From: Desulfuromonadales bacterium
GTDB taxonomy: Bacteria > Desulfobacterota > Desulfuromonadia > Geobacterales > Pseudopelobacteraceae
Assembly: GCA_013349325.1 (NCBI GenBank)
Contig: DUZX01000037.1
Span: 1 to 38,966 of the forward strand
Direction: 5' to 3'
Length of the DNA stretch: 38,966 bases
Shown here: positions 1-8,642 of the stretch, one piece after another
How the letters are laid out: every line of letters starts with the position of its first letter
Numbering within the stretch: position 1 is the first letter of the stretch
Translations under genes and position numbers: made by a program
The notes under the pieces: model-generated
Databases searched by the model: none
The model's input: only the letters and a program-made list of their open reading frames with translations
Told to the model about the DNA's origin: nothing

Positions 1-80
1 CAGGAATAATTGGGGTCAGGCTTGACTTTCTGCCATTCTTCATAAAATTGTCGAACTATTCCTCCCTCTGTCACCCCCAT
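1..80 (-). CDS. Possible 5' end of an unidentified gene leaving the window
   Basis: An ATG at 80 on the minus strand opens a frame that stays open to the window edge (26 codons, beginning MGVTEGGIVRQFYEEW). It lies directly after the stop of a transposase remnant. I do not recognise the protein. The stretch also contains the string TGGGGTCAGGCTTGACTTTC, which from memory resembles sequence near REP-type mobile repeats, so chance openness is quite possible. Confidence 0.2.
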   Translation of the reverse strand, partial: MGVTEGGIVRQFYEEWQKVKPDPNYS

Positions 81-83
81 ACC

Positions 84-149
84 TTACAGCTTCTCAATCT
101 CATCAACACTCAAACCGCACACCAAGAGAGTCTACAACAATAATCTTTA
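84..149 (-). pseudogene. C-terminal remnant of an Rpn-type PD-(D/E)XK transposase/nuclease
   Basis: The minus strand reads GLSVDEIEKL followed by a stop, nearly the same ending as the intact Rpn-family protein at 1087-1944 (GLSPDELEKL). A few codons further upstream the frame meets a stop, while an adjacent frame continues the open sequence, so the remnant seems frameshifted as well as truncated. It suggests that copies of this family have been inserted and lost here repeatedly. Confidence 0.4.
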
Positions 150-252
150 CGGGTACGTCAATATAAATAAGCTTTGGTGCAAGCCACAAGCTATTCGTCC
201 TGTTCGGCGTTCGCGCTGATATTACTGAAAATGGGGCTATTAATTTTAATAA

Positions 253-456
253 TCACGACAGTTCATCAAAATGCTCATCAAAGTGTTCTGTCTGAATTTT
301 TAGGTGTGTAATTGCTGCTGAGAGCTCTCCCAATATATCTTCTTTCTGATTTTTTGAGAGTCTGTCAACTTTCAATGCCTCAATATACTTTACTGTATTC
401 AAGCATTCCTGCTCCAATTCAGCAAATAAAACCGCTTTCATTTTGTGACTGGCCAT
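253..456 (-). CDS. Small hypothetical protein, 67 aa
   Basis: I do not recognise this protein. It is a hydrophilic, mostly helical-looking chain starting MASHKMKAVL and ending HFDEHFDELS, with no membrane segment or signal peptide. The ATG has a clear ribosome-binding site (AGGAGG, 5 bases upstream). It follows the degraded frame at 470-691 by 13 bp and could have been co-transcribed with it. A small partner or antitoxin-like protein is conceivable from size and setting, but no motif supports that. Confidence 0.55.
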   Translation of the reverse strand: MASHKMKAVLFAELEQECLNTVKYIEALKVDRLSKNQKEDILGELSAAITHLKIQTEHFDEHFDELS

Positions 457-469
457 TTCAACCTCCTAT

Positions 470-691
470 TTATCCGATCCTCTTAAGAGCTCGTTCGACA
501 CTTATGTTGAATGCATCAATTTCAATTTGCCAGTGTTTAATCAAACTAATATCAGGACATGACAACATTCGTTCAGTAGCAATTTTTTCTTCATGTTCAG
601 CAATACGCTGTCTTACTTGCAATGCGCCTCTTCAGCGCTCGATTCCCCATAATTTTCCTAACTCCCAGACGAGGGATAGTCGCCAATTAAC
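470..691 (-). pseudogene. Degraded small gene with an in-frame stop
   Basis: Read on the minus strand, a protein-like frame runs from about 691 (NWRLSLVWELGKLWGIER) through a TGA at 632-634 into QVRQRIAEHEEKIATERMLS and ends ERALKRIG at 470. No ATG precedes the second half except deep inside, although a TTG at 622 could start a 50-aa product. It sits immediately upstream of the 67-aa gene. The family is not recognised. Either this is a pseudogene or only the short TTG-initiated piece is made. Confidence 0.35.
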
Positions 692-728
692 TAACTGCTA
701 TTAATCAGGCCTTTAAGGACTTTTATAT

Positions 729-986
729 TCAAGCAAAATGTTCGTCACCAGCAATTTGTACTATCTCGTTGTAATCAAAATATTTGTCTAAGGAAGGACA
801 GCAATCATAATGACCCGAGTCCAATAATGACATAATCTTAGCTTCAATATCATTAGACAACAATTCAACAATACTCATTTTAAAATCATCAATTTTTGAA
901 ATATTCACATGCTTACGCTTAAAAATTGATACTACATTTGGAGAAACATCCCATTTGTCTATAACTGGTTGCACCCTTTGCTCCAA
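729..986 (-). CDS. Hypothetical protein, 85 aa
   Basis: Unrecognised protein with TTG as the only near-standard start at 986. The same frame stays open about 27 codons further upstream with plausible protein sequence (YFKWDSFLLDKIGKIYSHLL) but no standard start codon. An overlapping frame has an ATG at about 1084 (MDYKKIIKSSPVAF). This pattern suggests a frameshift near 1040-1070 that separated the start from the rest of a gene of roughly 115-120 codons. The C-terminus contains a CC pair (HYDCCPSLDKYFDY). No motif allows a function. Confidence 0.4.
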   Translation of the reverse strand: MEQRVQPVIDKWDVSPNVVSIFKRKHVNISKIDDFKMSIVELLSNDIEAKIMSLLDSGHYDCCPSLDKYFDYNEIVQIAGDEHFA

Positions 987-1086
987 TAAATGACTGTATA
1001 TCTTTCCAATTTTATCAAGCAGAAATGAATCCCATTTAAAATAAATGCAACGGGTGACGACTTTATTATTTTCTTATAGTCCATAG

Positions 1087-1944
1087 TTATAGCTTCTCAA
1101 GCTCATCAGGACTCAAGCCGGTCACCTGCATAATAACCTCTGTCGCAACCCCAAGCTTCTTCATAGTACGAGCGTTTTCAAAACGCTCTTCTTCCCTGCC
1201 CTTATCATGCCCTTCCAACCAGGACGTTTTGATGGAACTCTCGGCTACACGTCTGTCGTCTATATAACGTTCATATTCACGGCGGTCTTCTTTTGATAGT
1301 TTCATAATATCAAGTACTTCTGATGCCTTGTGAATTCCTTTGGCGTTGAATTCACTTTTAATCTCGGAATTTTTTAAAAAAAATACCCATTCGTCAAGAC
1401 TGTTTTTAGCAATATCATTGAATCCGTTTACTTTTAAAATGTAATATTCGGGAAATATATCGGAAACTGCTGTAAGGTGTATGAACTCTTTTTTCTGCAT
1501 GACAGACAAATTGAGAAGATCGTTCGTATGGATGCCTCTAAAATCTGTTATTCCTTTGTAAACATAATCTTCACCGTGGCCAAGATCAAAATATACGATG
1601 TTTATTGACACGATCTTACGAACTTTGTCATAGCTGAATCCAGAATCCATATAATCGGTTATCAGCTTGGATGTGCCATAGAGCATGCGATGAAAGTAGT
1701 CGTACTGACCTTCAACCTGCAGTTCTATCAATACAAGTTCAGAACCGTTTATTTCTGTAAGCAGATCAACGCGATTATATTTGTCATCAGCGCTTTGTTT
1801 GTTACCTTCACTCTCAAGTATGTTTTGTATCTTTACATCCTGAAGAAGCAATTCAGAAAGAAAGCCTTCCAATATCTCAAAGTTTGCTTTGTTGCGCAGC
1901 AGTTTCTTCATCGCCCAGTCAAATCTTACAAGACGCTCTTTCAT
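1087..1944 (-). CDS. Rpn-family recombination-promoting nuclease / PD-(D/E)XK transposase-like protein
   Basis: About 285 aa. The N-terminus (RFDWAMKKLLRNKANFEILE) followed by DLLTEINGSELVLIELQVE is the signature of the PD-(D/E)XK family 'transposases' (Rpn/YhgA-like): D in DLLTEI and the ELQ motif form the catalytic core. The C-terminal tail has the usual acidic GREEE helix and ends VTGLSPDELEKL. Family members nick DNA and promote RecA-independent recombination in E. coli; a role here is inferred only. I chose the ATG at 1944 because GAGGG lies 7 bases upstream and the family motif starts there; the frame is open 32 codons further upstream. It follows the frameshifted relative at 1985-2850 by 40 bp. 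Confidence 0.8.
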   Translation of the reverse strand: MKERLVRFDWAMKKLLRNKANFEILEGFLSELLLQDVKIQNILESEGNKQSADDKYNRVDLLTEINGSELVLIELQVEGQYDYFHRMLYGTSKLITDYMDSGFSYDKVRKIVSINIVYFDLGHGEDYVYKGITDFRGIHTNDLLNLSVMQKKEFIHLTAVSDIFPEYYILKVNGFNDIAKNSLDEWVFFLKNSEIKSEFNAKGIHKASEVLDIMKLSKEDRREYERYIDDRRVAESSIKTSWLEGHDKGREEERFENARTMKKLGVATEVIMQVTGLSPDELEKL

Positions 1945-1984
1945 GGATAATCCCTCTAACATTGTTGGATTCAGATAATTGCAA

Positions 1985-2850
1985 TTACTCTGGATCTGTA
2001 AGATCAGAGCCTGGCGCCAGTGAATAAGCTTTGATAACATTCTGTTCCGCTTCAGCGGTCTTCTGCTTGTACACTTCTATCTCTCGCTGCATTTCTTCAA
2101 AATCAGCAAGGATACCATCTTCAAGCGTCATCTGCTTTCTCATCTCGGACTCCGATATACCGCCATCTGCAGCCTGCGGATCAACGGGCGAAATTTATCC
2201 GGGAAATCATCTTCTTTTACATTCAGGATGTGGTGTGTCGTGTCAACGGACAGGCTTTGATCAAACAAGCCAAGAAGGGTTTCAAGTTCGTTACGGCGCT
2301 TCCGCGTCAGGTGCGGTATCTGGATAACGTAGCTGTCGTGCGTGAGGCTTTCGATGAAGGATTCTTTTGTCGTGAGCTCTTCGCCGGTTATTAAGTCGGT
2401 GTAGGTTCGCTTGACACCGATTACGGCGGAGTCATTGTGATCGAGTTTGTGACCAAGAAAATATATGCCGATGAGCGGGATGCCGATACTGCGGGTCTGG
2501 TTGTTGATGGTGACGCTCTGGGTGCTACCGGTGTCGCTGTACTGGTTGCCGAGATAGCTTCTGAAGCGCATGATGTCAGTGGCAAATTTCGCTTTCTGTA
2601 TTTCTATGATGACGTTTTTGCTGCCGGTTTCAGTTTTTATTCTGGCACTGAAATCGAGGCGATAGACGGTTAATGTTCCGGTTCTCCCGTCCAGAATGCT
2701 TTTATCAATATCGGTCGTAAATTCCTGGGGACGGAAGTCAAGTTCTTCAATCTCTTCACCAATGATAGATGAGATCAGAAGTTTGGCGACTTTGGCATCT
2801 TCCATCAGGTATTTGAAGACGACGTCGTATATCGGGTTGGCTATATACAT
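1985..2850 (-). pseudogene. Frameshifted PD-(D/E)XK nuclease/transposase family gene
   Basis: The first frame gives 236 aa starting MYIANPIYDVVFKYLMED with a good ribosome-binding site (AAAGGAACAACGTT before ATG). It contains the D at LDFSARI and the EIQKAKF motif of the PD-(D/E)XK transposase superfamily. It stops at 2140 right after PLIRRLQ plus a few unrelated residues. A neighbouring frame picks up without a gap at about 2170 (ADGGISESEMRKQMTLEDGI) and continues to a stop at 1985, giving the acidic coiled C-terminal tail normal for the family. One inserted or deleted base near CTGCAGATGGCGG (about 2160-2172) explains the break. The 236-aa product could still be made, but without its tail. 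Confidence 0.7.
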
Positions 2851-3107
2851 AACGTTGTTCCTTTTTTTTGTTCGCGAGTCAAGGTGTTACAAATGTACGC
2901 ATGTGACAAAGTATACGTTTTCTGATGACATAATAGTAAATTACGAATAATCCGGAACATACCTGATTTCAACAGTAAAATGGCAAAATTAAACCGCAGC
3001 CAGAAGTATTACTGGATGTGTTTGTTGGCATTTTAAATAACTTACAGCCAGTTAGTAGTTTCATAAGGTGCTCTTAAGCAATAAAGGCGGATACCCGCAA
3101 AAGACAC

Positions 3108-3329
3108 TCAGAGTTTCCATAAATCTTCAAAACACAATTCGCAATCCCTTAAGATCTGAGCAAACAACCCTCTACCGATTGTTTCGCCACGATGAACAGG
3201 CACGACGGTGCATCGGCCATCAGAATGTTGCAGGAAATGGTGACTTCCCTTTATTCGAACCACTAAAAAACCGTGCCTTTGGAGGGATTTTATAATCTGA
3301 TTGCCGGTCACTGCAGGCAGCTTACTCAT
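3108..3329 (-). CDS. hicA: HicA-type mRNA interferase toxin
   Basis: 73 aa, the usual length of HicA (YcfA-like) toxins, which cleave mRNA through a small double-stranded RNA-binding fold. Visible hallmarks are the N-terminal TGNQIIKSLQRHGFLVVRIKG, the GSHHFLQH motif with the catalytic histidine (HH at about 30-31) and the VPVHRGETIGRGLFAQILRD tail. The ATG overlaps the stop of hicB (ATGA), so the toxin is translationally coupled to its antitoxin. The order antitoxin-then-toxin is the reverse of classical E. coli hicAB, though known in many genomes. The C-terminus (CELCFEDLWKL) is slightly longer than minimal members. It should be neutralised by HicB encoded next to it. Confidence 0.88.
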   Translation of the reverse strand: MSKLPAVTGNQIIKSLQRHGFLVVRIKGSHHFLQHSDGRCTVVPVHRGETIGRGLFAQILRDCELCFEDLWKL

Positions 3330-3535
3330 GCGTTTACCGCAATACGCTGTACACCGACAAACTCACTCATTGTAGGCACTTCTACTTCAAGACACAGTTC
3401 AATTGCCTCCTGCACCCTTTTCATAAGTACATCCAGAGATTTTGCCTGCGTATGGCATCCGCGCAACGCTGGAACAGTTGCAACAAAATAGCCGTCTTCA
3501 TCCTTTTCAATAAGCACATTAAATTCACGTTTCAT
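3326..3535 (-). CDS. hicB: HicB-type antitoxin
   Basis: 69 aa with the partly degraded RNase H-like HicB fold: FNVLIEKDEDGYFVATVPAL, then GCHTQAKSLDVLMKRVQEAIELCLE. This is the short form without an obvious C-terminal DNA-binding domain, so autorepression is not evident from the sequence. It binds and blocks HicA, whose gene overlaps its stop by 4 bp. AAGGAG lies 7 bases upstream of the ATG. The start overlaps (ATGA) the stop of a residual reading frame derived from a GxxExxY-type gene. The pair sits at the border between the EPS operon and the transposase-rich left arm and may help retain that DNA (inference). Confidence 0.88.
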   Translation of the reverse strand: MKREFNVLIEKDEDGYFVATVPALRGCHTQAKSLDVLMKRVQEAIELCLEVEVPTMSEFVGVQRIAVNA

Positions 3536-3636
3536 ATTTTGCTCCTTGTAAACTCAGTATAAGCACAGCCGATTATTTTCTTGGCTACTTTGTCAAGCTT
3601 TTCTTTGCGTTCATCGGCATTTATCGGCGGTTCCAG
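3532..3636 (-). pseudogene. N-terminal stub of a GxxExxY-type gene
   Basis: The minus strand reads INADERKEKLDKVAKKIIGCAY, matching the start of GxxExxY proteins (a widespread small PD-(D/E)XK-like family of unknown role, often beginning with INADE repeats and KIIGxAxxV). It then diverges (TEFTRSKI) and stops exactly over the hicB start codon. No start codon is seen upstream. I infer a gene truncated by arrival of hicBA, or a recombination scar. It occupies the gap between the beta-barrel gene and hicB. Confidence 0.5.
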
Positions 3637-3647
3637 TATACAACCAC

Positions 3648-4898
3648 CTAAAACACCTTCTTCAATTCCAATATCGCCCGGTTAATCTGCTTTGAACCGT
3701 CAGTTGTATCGAGGTCACGTAATTCGGTGGTGTATGTATACGTCAGACCGAGGGTGAGTTCATTTTTGAAAGCGTAGGAGAGGCCACTGGTGGCAACAAA
3801 GCGCCACGGCAGCGTAGCATCGGTTTGCTGGCTGAAATGCTCGGCCGTAAGCCCCAGGTTTGCATTCAGATCCGTTATAATTTCATAACGCCCTGTTGCA
3901 CCACAGGCGGCTTTTTTACGATCCATGGTATCTGTCCGGGTGTTGATGTATTCGGAATAGGATCCCGTCACCCCCAGCGTGCCGCGCTGCAAGGTTTTGT
4001 CGACCTTGAAACGGTAACTGTTTTCCTGCGTCGAGACCGCCAGCGGATCCTCGGTGGTTTGTGACCATGTTTCAAGCGTTACCACGGCAATACCGGCGTC
4101 GTAATTGACTCCGGCATTCCAGAACAGAAATGTGGTCGAACGGCCGCGATCAAACTGTTGCCAGCTGTTGCCGACGGATCCGAAAACAAACGATTTGTCG
4201 GCGTATTCATAGCGGAAACCGGCTGAAATGTCATGCTTGTTGTAGTTCGACGGGAGTGATTCAAGATGCGTAAAACCGTACATGGCGGTCAGATTCAACT
4301 TTTGGGTGACCTCATAATTCAGGTCGGCAAAACCGCGCTGTTCCTGCTTTTCAATACCGGTGCCCCAATAGCGGGTGTCGGTGAAACGGTAGCCGGTTTT
4401 GAGGGTGGCCTGGGCCGTCGGCCGAAAGAGCAGCCAGGGGGAGACAAAGGCGACATTCTGATCGGTCTGATTCAGAAACAGGCTGCTTTCGGTGGCCGCC
4501 GTGCGACTGACATCGAGCGTGACCCTGCTGTAGGTATCACCGACATCCAGATAGAGAAAATTATCCAGCAGGAATGTCGTACCTTTCAGGTTGCCATGAT
4601 GGGAGATCTCATCACCTTTGCTGTCGCGAGCATAGGTGCGATAGTCGAGCGAATAGCCGACATCCCAGTTCCAGAGCGGTGCCTGATACGTGAAGGCGAT
4701 TCCGGGTTGGATGTGGGAAATAAAGTCGCTGCGCTTGTCGGCGACCTGTTCATAGACATTATCGGTGAACTCTTCGCTGACCGAAAGGGCTGGTTTGAAT
4801 GACATATCGGCAGCCGTGACAGCGGCGGGTGCCCAGAGAGCTGCAACGCAACCCGAGAGAGCTGCGGTGAGTACAGTGCTGGCCGTAATAATTTTCAT
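3648..4898 (-). CDS. XrtA/PEP-CTERM system-associated outer-membrane beta-barrel protein
   Basis: 416 aa. A signal peptide (about 1-29, MKIITASTVLTAALSGCVAA to VTAADM) precedes a chain of alternating amphipathic strands such as WNWDVGYSLDYRTYA and LTLGLTYTYTTELRD, ending in the C-terminal phenylalanine typical of outer-membrane barrels (LELKKVF). Length, placement and content fit the uncharacterised beta-barrel family always found with PEP-CTERM/XrtA exopolysaccharide loci (the TIGR03016 type). It probably acts at the outer membrane in export or anchoring of the polysaccharide; the precise role is unknown. It is the last gene of the seven-gene EPS operon, 21 bp after the ATPase gene. Whether transcription continues into hicBA is unclear. 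Confidence 0.85.
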   Translation of the reverse strand: MKIITASTVLTAALSGCVAALWAPAAVTAADMSFKPALSVSEEFTDNVYEQVADKRSDFISHIQPGIAFTYQAPLWNWDVGYSLDYRTYARDSKGDEISHHGNLKGTTFLLDNFLYLDVGDTYSRVTLDVSRTAATESSLFLNQTDQNVAFVSPWLLFRPTAQATLKTGYRFTDTRYWGTGIEKQEQRGFADLNYEVTQKLNLTAMYGFTHLESLPSNYNKHDISAGFRYEYADKSFVFGSVGNSWQQFDRGRSTTFLFWNAGVNYDAGIAVVTLETWSQTTEDPLAVSTQENSYRFKVDKTLQRGTLGVTGSYSEYINTRTDTMDRKKAACGATGRYEIITDLNANLGLTAEHFSQQTDATLPWRFVATSGLSYAFKNELTLGLTYTYTTELRDLDTTDGSKQINRAILELKKVF

Positions 4899-4919
4899 GG
4901 GGTTGACTCCCTTATGTGG

Positions 4920-6206
4920 TTATCGGGGAAACGTGGCGCCGGAAAACAGGCGGCGCACAAAACCGACCTGCGGTGCTTCGGATGGTTTCAACTCTTCAGG
5001 TGGCGGCGGGATTTCAGAAAGTCTCTGAGCTTCAGATGCCTCAGACGCTTTAGCAAGTTCGAGAGCCGCCATGACACGTTCCAGCTTGGTCTTCAGCTCA
5101 AGTACCTGGGTATCACTCTTGGCGACTCTGTTGGCAACCGTTGTGCGGAGAACTTCAAAATTGTCATGCAGGTACTTGAGAGCCGGTTCAATCGGCACCG
5201 CATTGGAACTCTCCAGCGATTCGATGCGCCGTGCGAATTCGGCCAGAATGTTCTGCAATTCGAGGTTTTGAGCCTGTTGTTCTGCTGATTCAGAGATGGT
5301 GCCGGGATATGGAACCATCTCCGGAGAGACTGCTGCCGGTGTGGCTACAGCAGGAACATCCCGTTGCTCTGTAACAGTCGCATCCACAGCCCAGTAGTAG
5401 TTATCAAAGTCCAGATCACCGATAACTTCACGCACCATCTCGATTGAGATCGCATTAGTTTCATCGGCGAAAGCCGACAGCATCAGAAAATCGCAGATGA
5501 TGTTTATCAAACGCGGGATGCCTCTGCTGTAGCGATAGATAACCTCCAGCGAATCGGGTGAAAAGATGACCGCCGTGGGATTGCCGGCCACGCTGAGACG
5601 GTGCAGAACGTATTCCTCAACCTCTTCACGGCTCAGCGCTTTAAGGTGGCAATTGATATTGATGCGCTGACGCAATTGACGTAGTCCCGGAGCGGCCAGT
5701 GTTTTTCTCATTTCAGGCTGACCTACCAGAATAATCTGCAGCAGTTTACTGTCGGCAGTTTCAAGATTGGAGAGCATGCGCACCTCTTCCAAAAGAGGCG
5801 CGTCGAGATTCTGGGCTTCGTCAATTATCAGTATCGGCTGGTTGCCATGACTGTACTGTTCAACCAGAAACGCGTTCAAATCGCGGATCAGGGTAATTTT
5901 GTCCTTCCCCTGGGTCGGCAGACCGAAATCATCATTGATCATCGCCAGGAGCTGTTCGGAGGTGACACAGGTGTTGAAGATTTTGGAGAGGATGACATGC
6001 TCGTAGTGTTTGCTCAGCAGATCCCTGATCAGGGTTGTCTTTCCCGAGCCTACTTCACCGGTCAGCAGGATAAATCCGGAACGTTCGCGGATACCATAAT
6101 CCAGATAGGTCAAAGCTTTTTTATATGAGGCGCTGAAATAGATGAAGCGGGGGTCCGGCAGCAGCTCAAATGGTTTAAAGGTTAATGAATAATATGATCT
6201 ATACAT
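4920..6206 (-). CDS. XrtA-associated ExeA-like AAA ATPase
   Basis: 428 aa. The start MYRSYYSLTFKPFELLPDPR is the standard opening of ExeA/GspA-like ATPases in PEP-CTERM loci (TIGR03015 type). Walker A is GEVGSGKTT at 50-58 and Walker B is ILIIDEAQN at 125-133, followed by the sensor region LQIILVGQPEMRKTL and an arginine-rich RQLRQRI segment. After residue about 290 comes a linker, then a predicted coiled coil (about 305-390) and a proline-rich tail with no membrane segment. It probably energises assembly or regulation of the envelope-spanning exopolysaccharide machine. It lies 21 bp after the kinase gene and 21 bp before the barrel gene. Confidence 0.9.
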   Translation of the reverse strand: MYRSYYSLTFKPFELLPDPRFIYFSASYKKALTYLDYGIRERSGFILLTGEVGSGKTTLIRDLLSKHYEHVILSKIFNTCVTSEQLLAMINDDFGLPTQGKDKITLIRDLNAFLVEQYSHGNQPILIIDEAQNLDAPLLEEVRMLSNLETADSKLLQIILVGQPEMRKTLAAPGLRQLRQRININCHLKALSREEVEEYVLHRLSVAGNPTAVIFSPDSLEVIYRYSRGIPRLINIICDFLMLSAFADETNAISIEMVREVIGDLDFDNYYWAVDATVTEQRDVPAVATPAAVSPEMVPYPGTISESAEQQAQNLELQNILAEFARRIESLESSNAVPIEPALKYLHDNFEVLRTTVANRVAKSDTQVLELKTKLERVMAALELAKASEASEAQRLSEIPPPPEELKPSEAPQVGFVRRLFSGATFPR

Positions 6207-6227
6207 ACATCAGGCTCCGCGAAGCGT

Positions 6228-7085
6228 TTAACGAGTGTAGGTGGAATAGCCGCGATAACTTGAGTAGCGCTCATCCCTCAAACCTTCGGTAGTATCATTG
6301 TAGACCAGTCCCAGCATGCGACTCCCTTTCAGGGCCTCCAAAGCGTCTTTTACATTGGCCTGCGATGCAAGCCGCTCTTTGACGACAAACAGGACACCGT
6401 CCACGAGATGTCCGAGCGTGCGTGTCTCAGCAAAGGGGAGCACCGGTGGTGTATCGAAGATGATGTAACGGTCCGGGTAGCGGTGTTTTACCTCGGCAAG
6501 CAGCATCTGCATCTTCTGGGAGGTAAAGAGCTCGACCGGATTGGCGATTTCCTTTCCGGCGGAAATCACTGAAAGCTTTCCGATACCGGTCGGACAGATC
6601 ACATCGCCAAGATCAGCCTCACCCAGCAGACAGTCGGCCAGTCCTGCTTTCAGTTCCATTTCCAGGTATCTATGCATCGAAGGTCGTCGCAAATCGGCAT
6701 CAATCAAAAGAACTGTATGATCGTACTCCTGGGCCAAACTGATCGCCAGATTCAGAGAGGTAATACTTTTGCCTTCATTCGGTACCGAGCTGGTCACCAT
6801 GATGGTGTTTCTGAAGGTTTCATCGTTGGTTAACTTGACGAGCGCCGATTTCAGTTTCCTGAACTCTTCCCCGACCGGCGAGTAGGGGTCATTCAGATTA
6901 ACCAGCAGCGGACACTGCGACGTTATCTTTTCGACGACCGTGTCAGCGGAGGGGGGGATGTGGTTCGCGTGAAATTCTGTCCGGGCAGGAACTGGAGCGT
7001 AAACAGGAACCGACGGCGCGATCGGCTGCATGTTCCCCTGTCTGATTTTTGCCGCATTTTCCATCGCCTTTTCAAGTCTGCTCAT
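6228..7085 (-). CDS. XrtA-associated tyrosine autokinase (BY-kinase, CpsD/CapB type)
   Basis: 285 aa cytoplasmic ATPase domain of a bacterial tyrosine kinase. Walker A is SSVPNEGKS (99-107), Walker A' is VLLIDADLRRP (125-135) and Walker B is YIIFDTPP (207-214). The C-terminus carries a tyrosine cluster (Y274, Y277, Y280, Y283) for cyclic auto- and trans-phosphorylation. It starts MSRLEKAMENAAKIR, normal for the TIGR03018 group. Such kinases are activated by the cytosolic end of the Wzz-like partner encoded immediately upstream (7129-8586) and control polymer length and export. The split into two polypeptides resembles the Gram-positive CapA/CapB arrangement more than one-chain Wzc. Confidence 0.92.
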   Translation of the reverse strand: MSRLEKAMENAAKIRQGNMQPIAPSVPVYAPVPARTEFHANHIPPSADTVVEKITSQCPLLVNLNDPYSPVGEEFRKLKSALVKLTNDETFRNTIMVTSSVPNEGKSITSLNLAISLAQEYDHTVLLIDADLRRPSMHRYLEMELKAGLADCLLGEADLGDVICPTGIGKLSVISAGKEIANPVELFTSQKMQMLLAEVKHRYPDRYIIFDTPPVLPFAETRTLGHLVDGVLFVVKERLASQANVKDALEALKGSRMLGLVYNDTTEGLRDERYSSYRGYSTYTR

Positions 7086-7128
7086 GAGCTCTTCCTGTAT
7101 GCCGTTTAAATAATGAGGGTGCGATGCG

Positions 7129-8586
7129 TTAGTTGCTTAACATGCTTACGAGGCGGCTTAAGACGGTAATCCCGGCTACTTCACTGGCAAGAGCAGCAAG
7201 GATGATTGAAAAATACAGTCCGGCGAAAATATAGAGGCGGCGATCCTTTGTGGTCTGCAAAGCCACAAACTCCGGGTTTTCAATGCGCGGAATAACTGCC
7301 AGCAGCGGAATTCCGAATGACTTGGCCGTTTCAACGTCTTTTACCGACGTATCCAGCTGATCCTTCAGTATAACCAGACCCAGCCCGGCGCCAATTCCGG
7401 CGACAATTCCGAGGAGAATCAGCTTGACCCGGTTGGGGCTGACCGGCTTGATCGGAAGTATTGCCGGATCCACGATTCGGAACGTGGTCGATTTATCCTG
7501 GACCTGCATCTGTTTGGATACTTCAGACTGTCCCTGACGCGACACCATTGATTCGTAAAGAGCTTTTTGAGACGATTTTTCACGTTCAAGGTCATCCAGC
7601 TTTGACTTTGCCGCCGGTATACGATCGAGCAGACTACGGTTCCTGGCAATGTTCGCACGCAGGTTTGATTCAGCCTGCCGAACCGCCCTCAGCTCTGAGA
7701 GCAACCGTTCGTATTCAGGGGTTTCAGAAGCTTTTCCGATACCTTTTCCACTCTTATGCTGTTCTTCCAGAGCACGAATATCATCTTTAATCTTTATTAT
7801 TTCCGGATAATTATCCGTATACTGCAGCTGCAACTCCAGGAGGCGTTTCTGCAGAGCCGGTAAATTCGAGTGAGCTGAGTTGACTCGACCAAGACCGGCC
7901 ACGGCTGTTTCCAGTTGTGCCTGCCTGATTTTAAGCTCATCCGCGCGCTGCTGCGAGTCACTGATATCCTTCAATAAGTTGGTAGGATCCATGGTGGCGA
8001 TTGAACCGGCGCCACGTTTGAATTCGTTGACCGTTTCTTCTGTCTTTAAAAGCTTGTCCCTGAATGCACTCAGCTGTTCGGAAAGGAACTGGGTAGCGCC
8101 GTAGGATTCGTCCCGTTTGCTGGACAAATTCTCGTCGATGTATTTTCGTACCAGGGTATTGACGTAATCACGGGCTATTTTGGGGTTCTTATCCTGAAAG
8201 GAGATAATAAAGAGACCTTCACGATCCTTGATCTTGATCTGGGTATTAGCCTGCAGATTTTTGATCAGCTTTTCCTGTTCCGCCTCACCGGATGCCTTGA
8301 AATTAAGCTCATCAATAACCTTGGTGATCAGAGTTCTACTGTTCAGGACATAGGTCAGGGCTTTGATTTTTTCTTCAACCGACGGGGTAACGGCCAACCC
8401 TTTGATGAGCTCGGCGATGACGCTCTTTTCGATGAATACGGTACTGGTAGCCTCGTATTTGTTCGGCATCAGATAACAGCCGATGGTTACCAGGGTCATG
8501 ATTATCAGAGCGGAAATTATACTGATTTTTTTATCTCTTTGTATCAGGTTCAGATATTTTTTATAGTCAAGTTCGTTGGAAGCCAT
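7129..8586 (-). CDS. XrtA system polysaccharide chain-length determinant (Wzz/PCP family)
   Basis: 485 aa inner-membrane protein. TM1 lies at about 21-40 (ISIISALIIMTLVTIGCYLM), followed by the Wzz domain (NKYEATSTVFIEKS), a long periplasmic coiled coil (about 165-360) and a second membrane segment (VKLILLGIVAGIGAGLGLVI, about 387-408). A cytoplasmic stretch ending near IPLLAVIPRIENPE and a further hydrophobic segment (FAGLYFSIILAALASEVAGI) follow. This is the TIGR03007 type. It should determine polymer length and stimulate the kinase encoded next. It starts 56 bp after the export gene. Confidence 0.92.
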   Translation of the reverse strand: MASNELDYKKYLNLIQRDKKISIISALIIMTLVTIGCYLMPNKYEATSTVFIEKSVIAELIKGLAVTPSVEEKIKALTYVLNSRTLITKVIDELNFKASGEAEQEKLIKNLQANTQIKIKDREGLFIISFQDKNPKIARDYVNTLVRKYIDENLSSKRDESYGATQFLSEQLSAFRDKLLKTEETVNEFKRGAGSIATMDPTNLLKDISDSQQRADELKIRQAQLETAVAGLGRVNSAHSNLPALQKRLLELQLQYTDNYPEIIKIKDDIRALEEQHKSGKGIGKASETPEYERLLSELRAVRQAESNLRANIARNRSLLDRIPAAKSKLDDLEREKSSQKALYESMVSRQGQSEVSKQMQVQDKSTTFRIVDPAILPIKPVSPNRVKLILLGIVAGIGAGLGLVILKDQLDTSVKDVETAKSFGIPLLAVIPRIENPEFVALQTTKDRRLYIFAGLYFSIILAALASEVAGITVLSRLVSMLSN

Positions 8587-8642
8587 TTCGGTCTATCTCC
8601 ACAGTGATTGTACGGAATGGTGATAATATTTTTACGATGTTT

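Noticed and set aside
4266-4802. Long plus-strand open frame opposite the beta-barrel gene
   Set aside because: It is antisense to a well-supported gene, its translation is low-quality and it lacks a ribosome-binding site.
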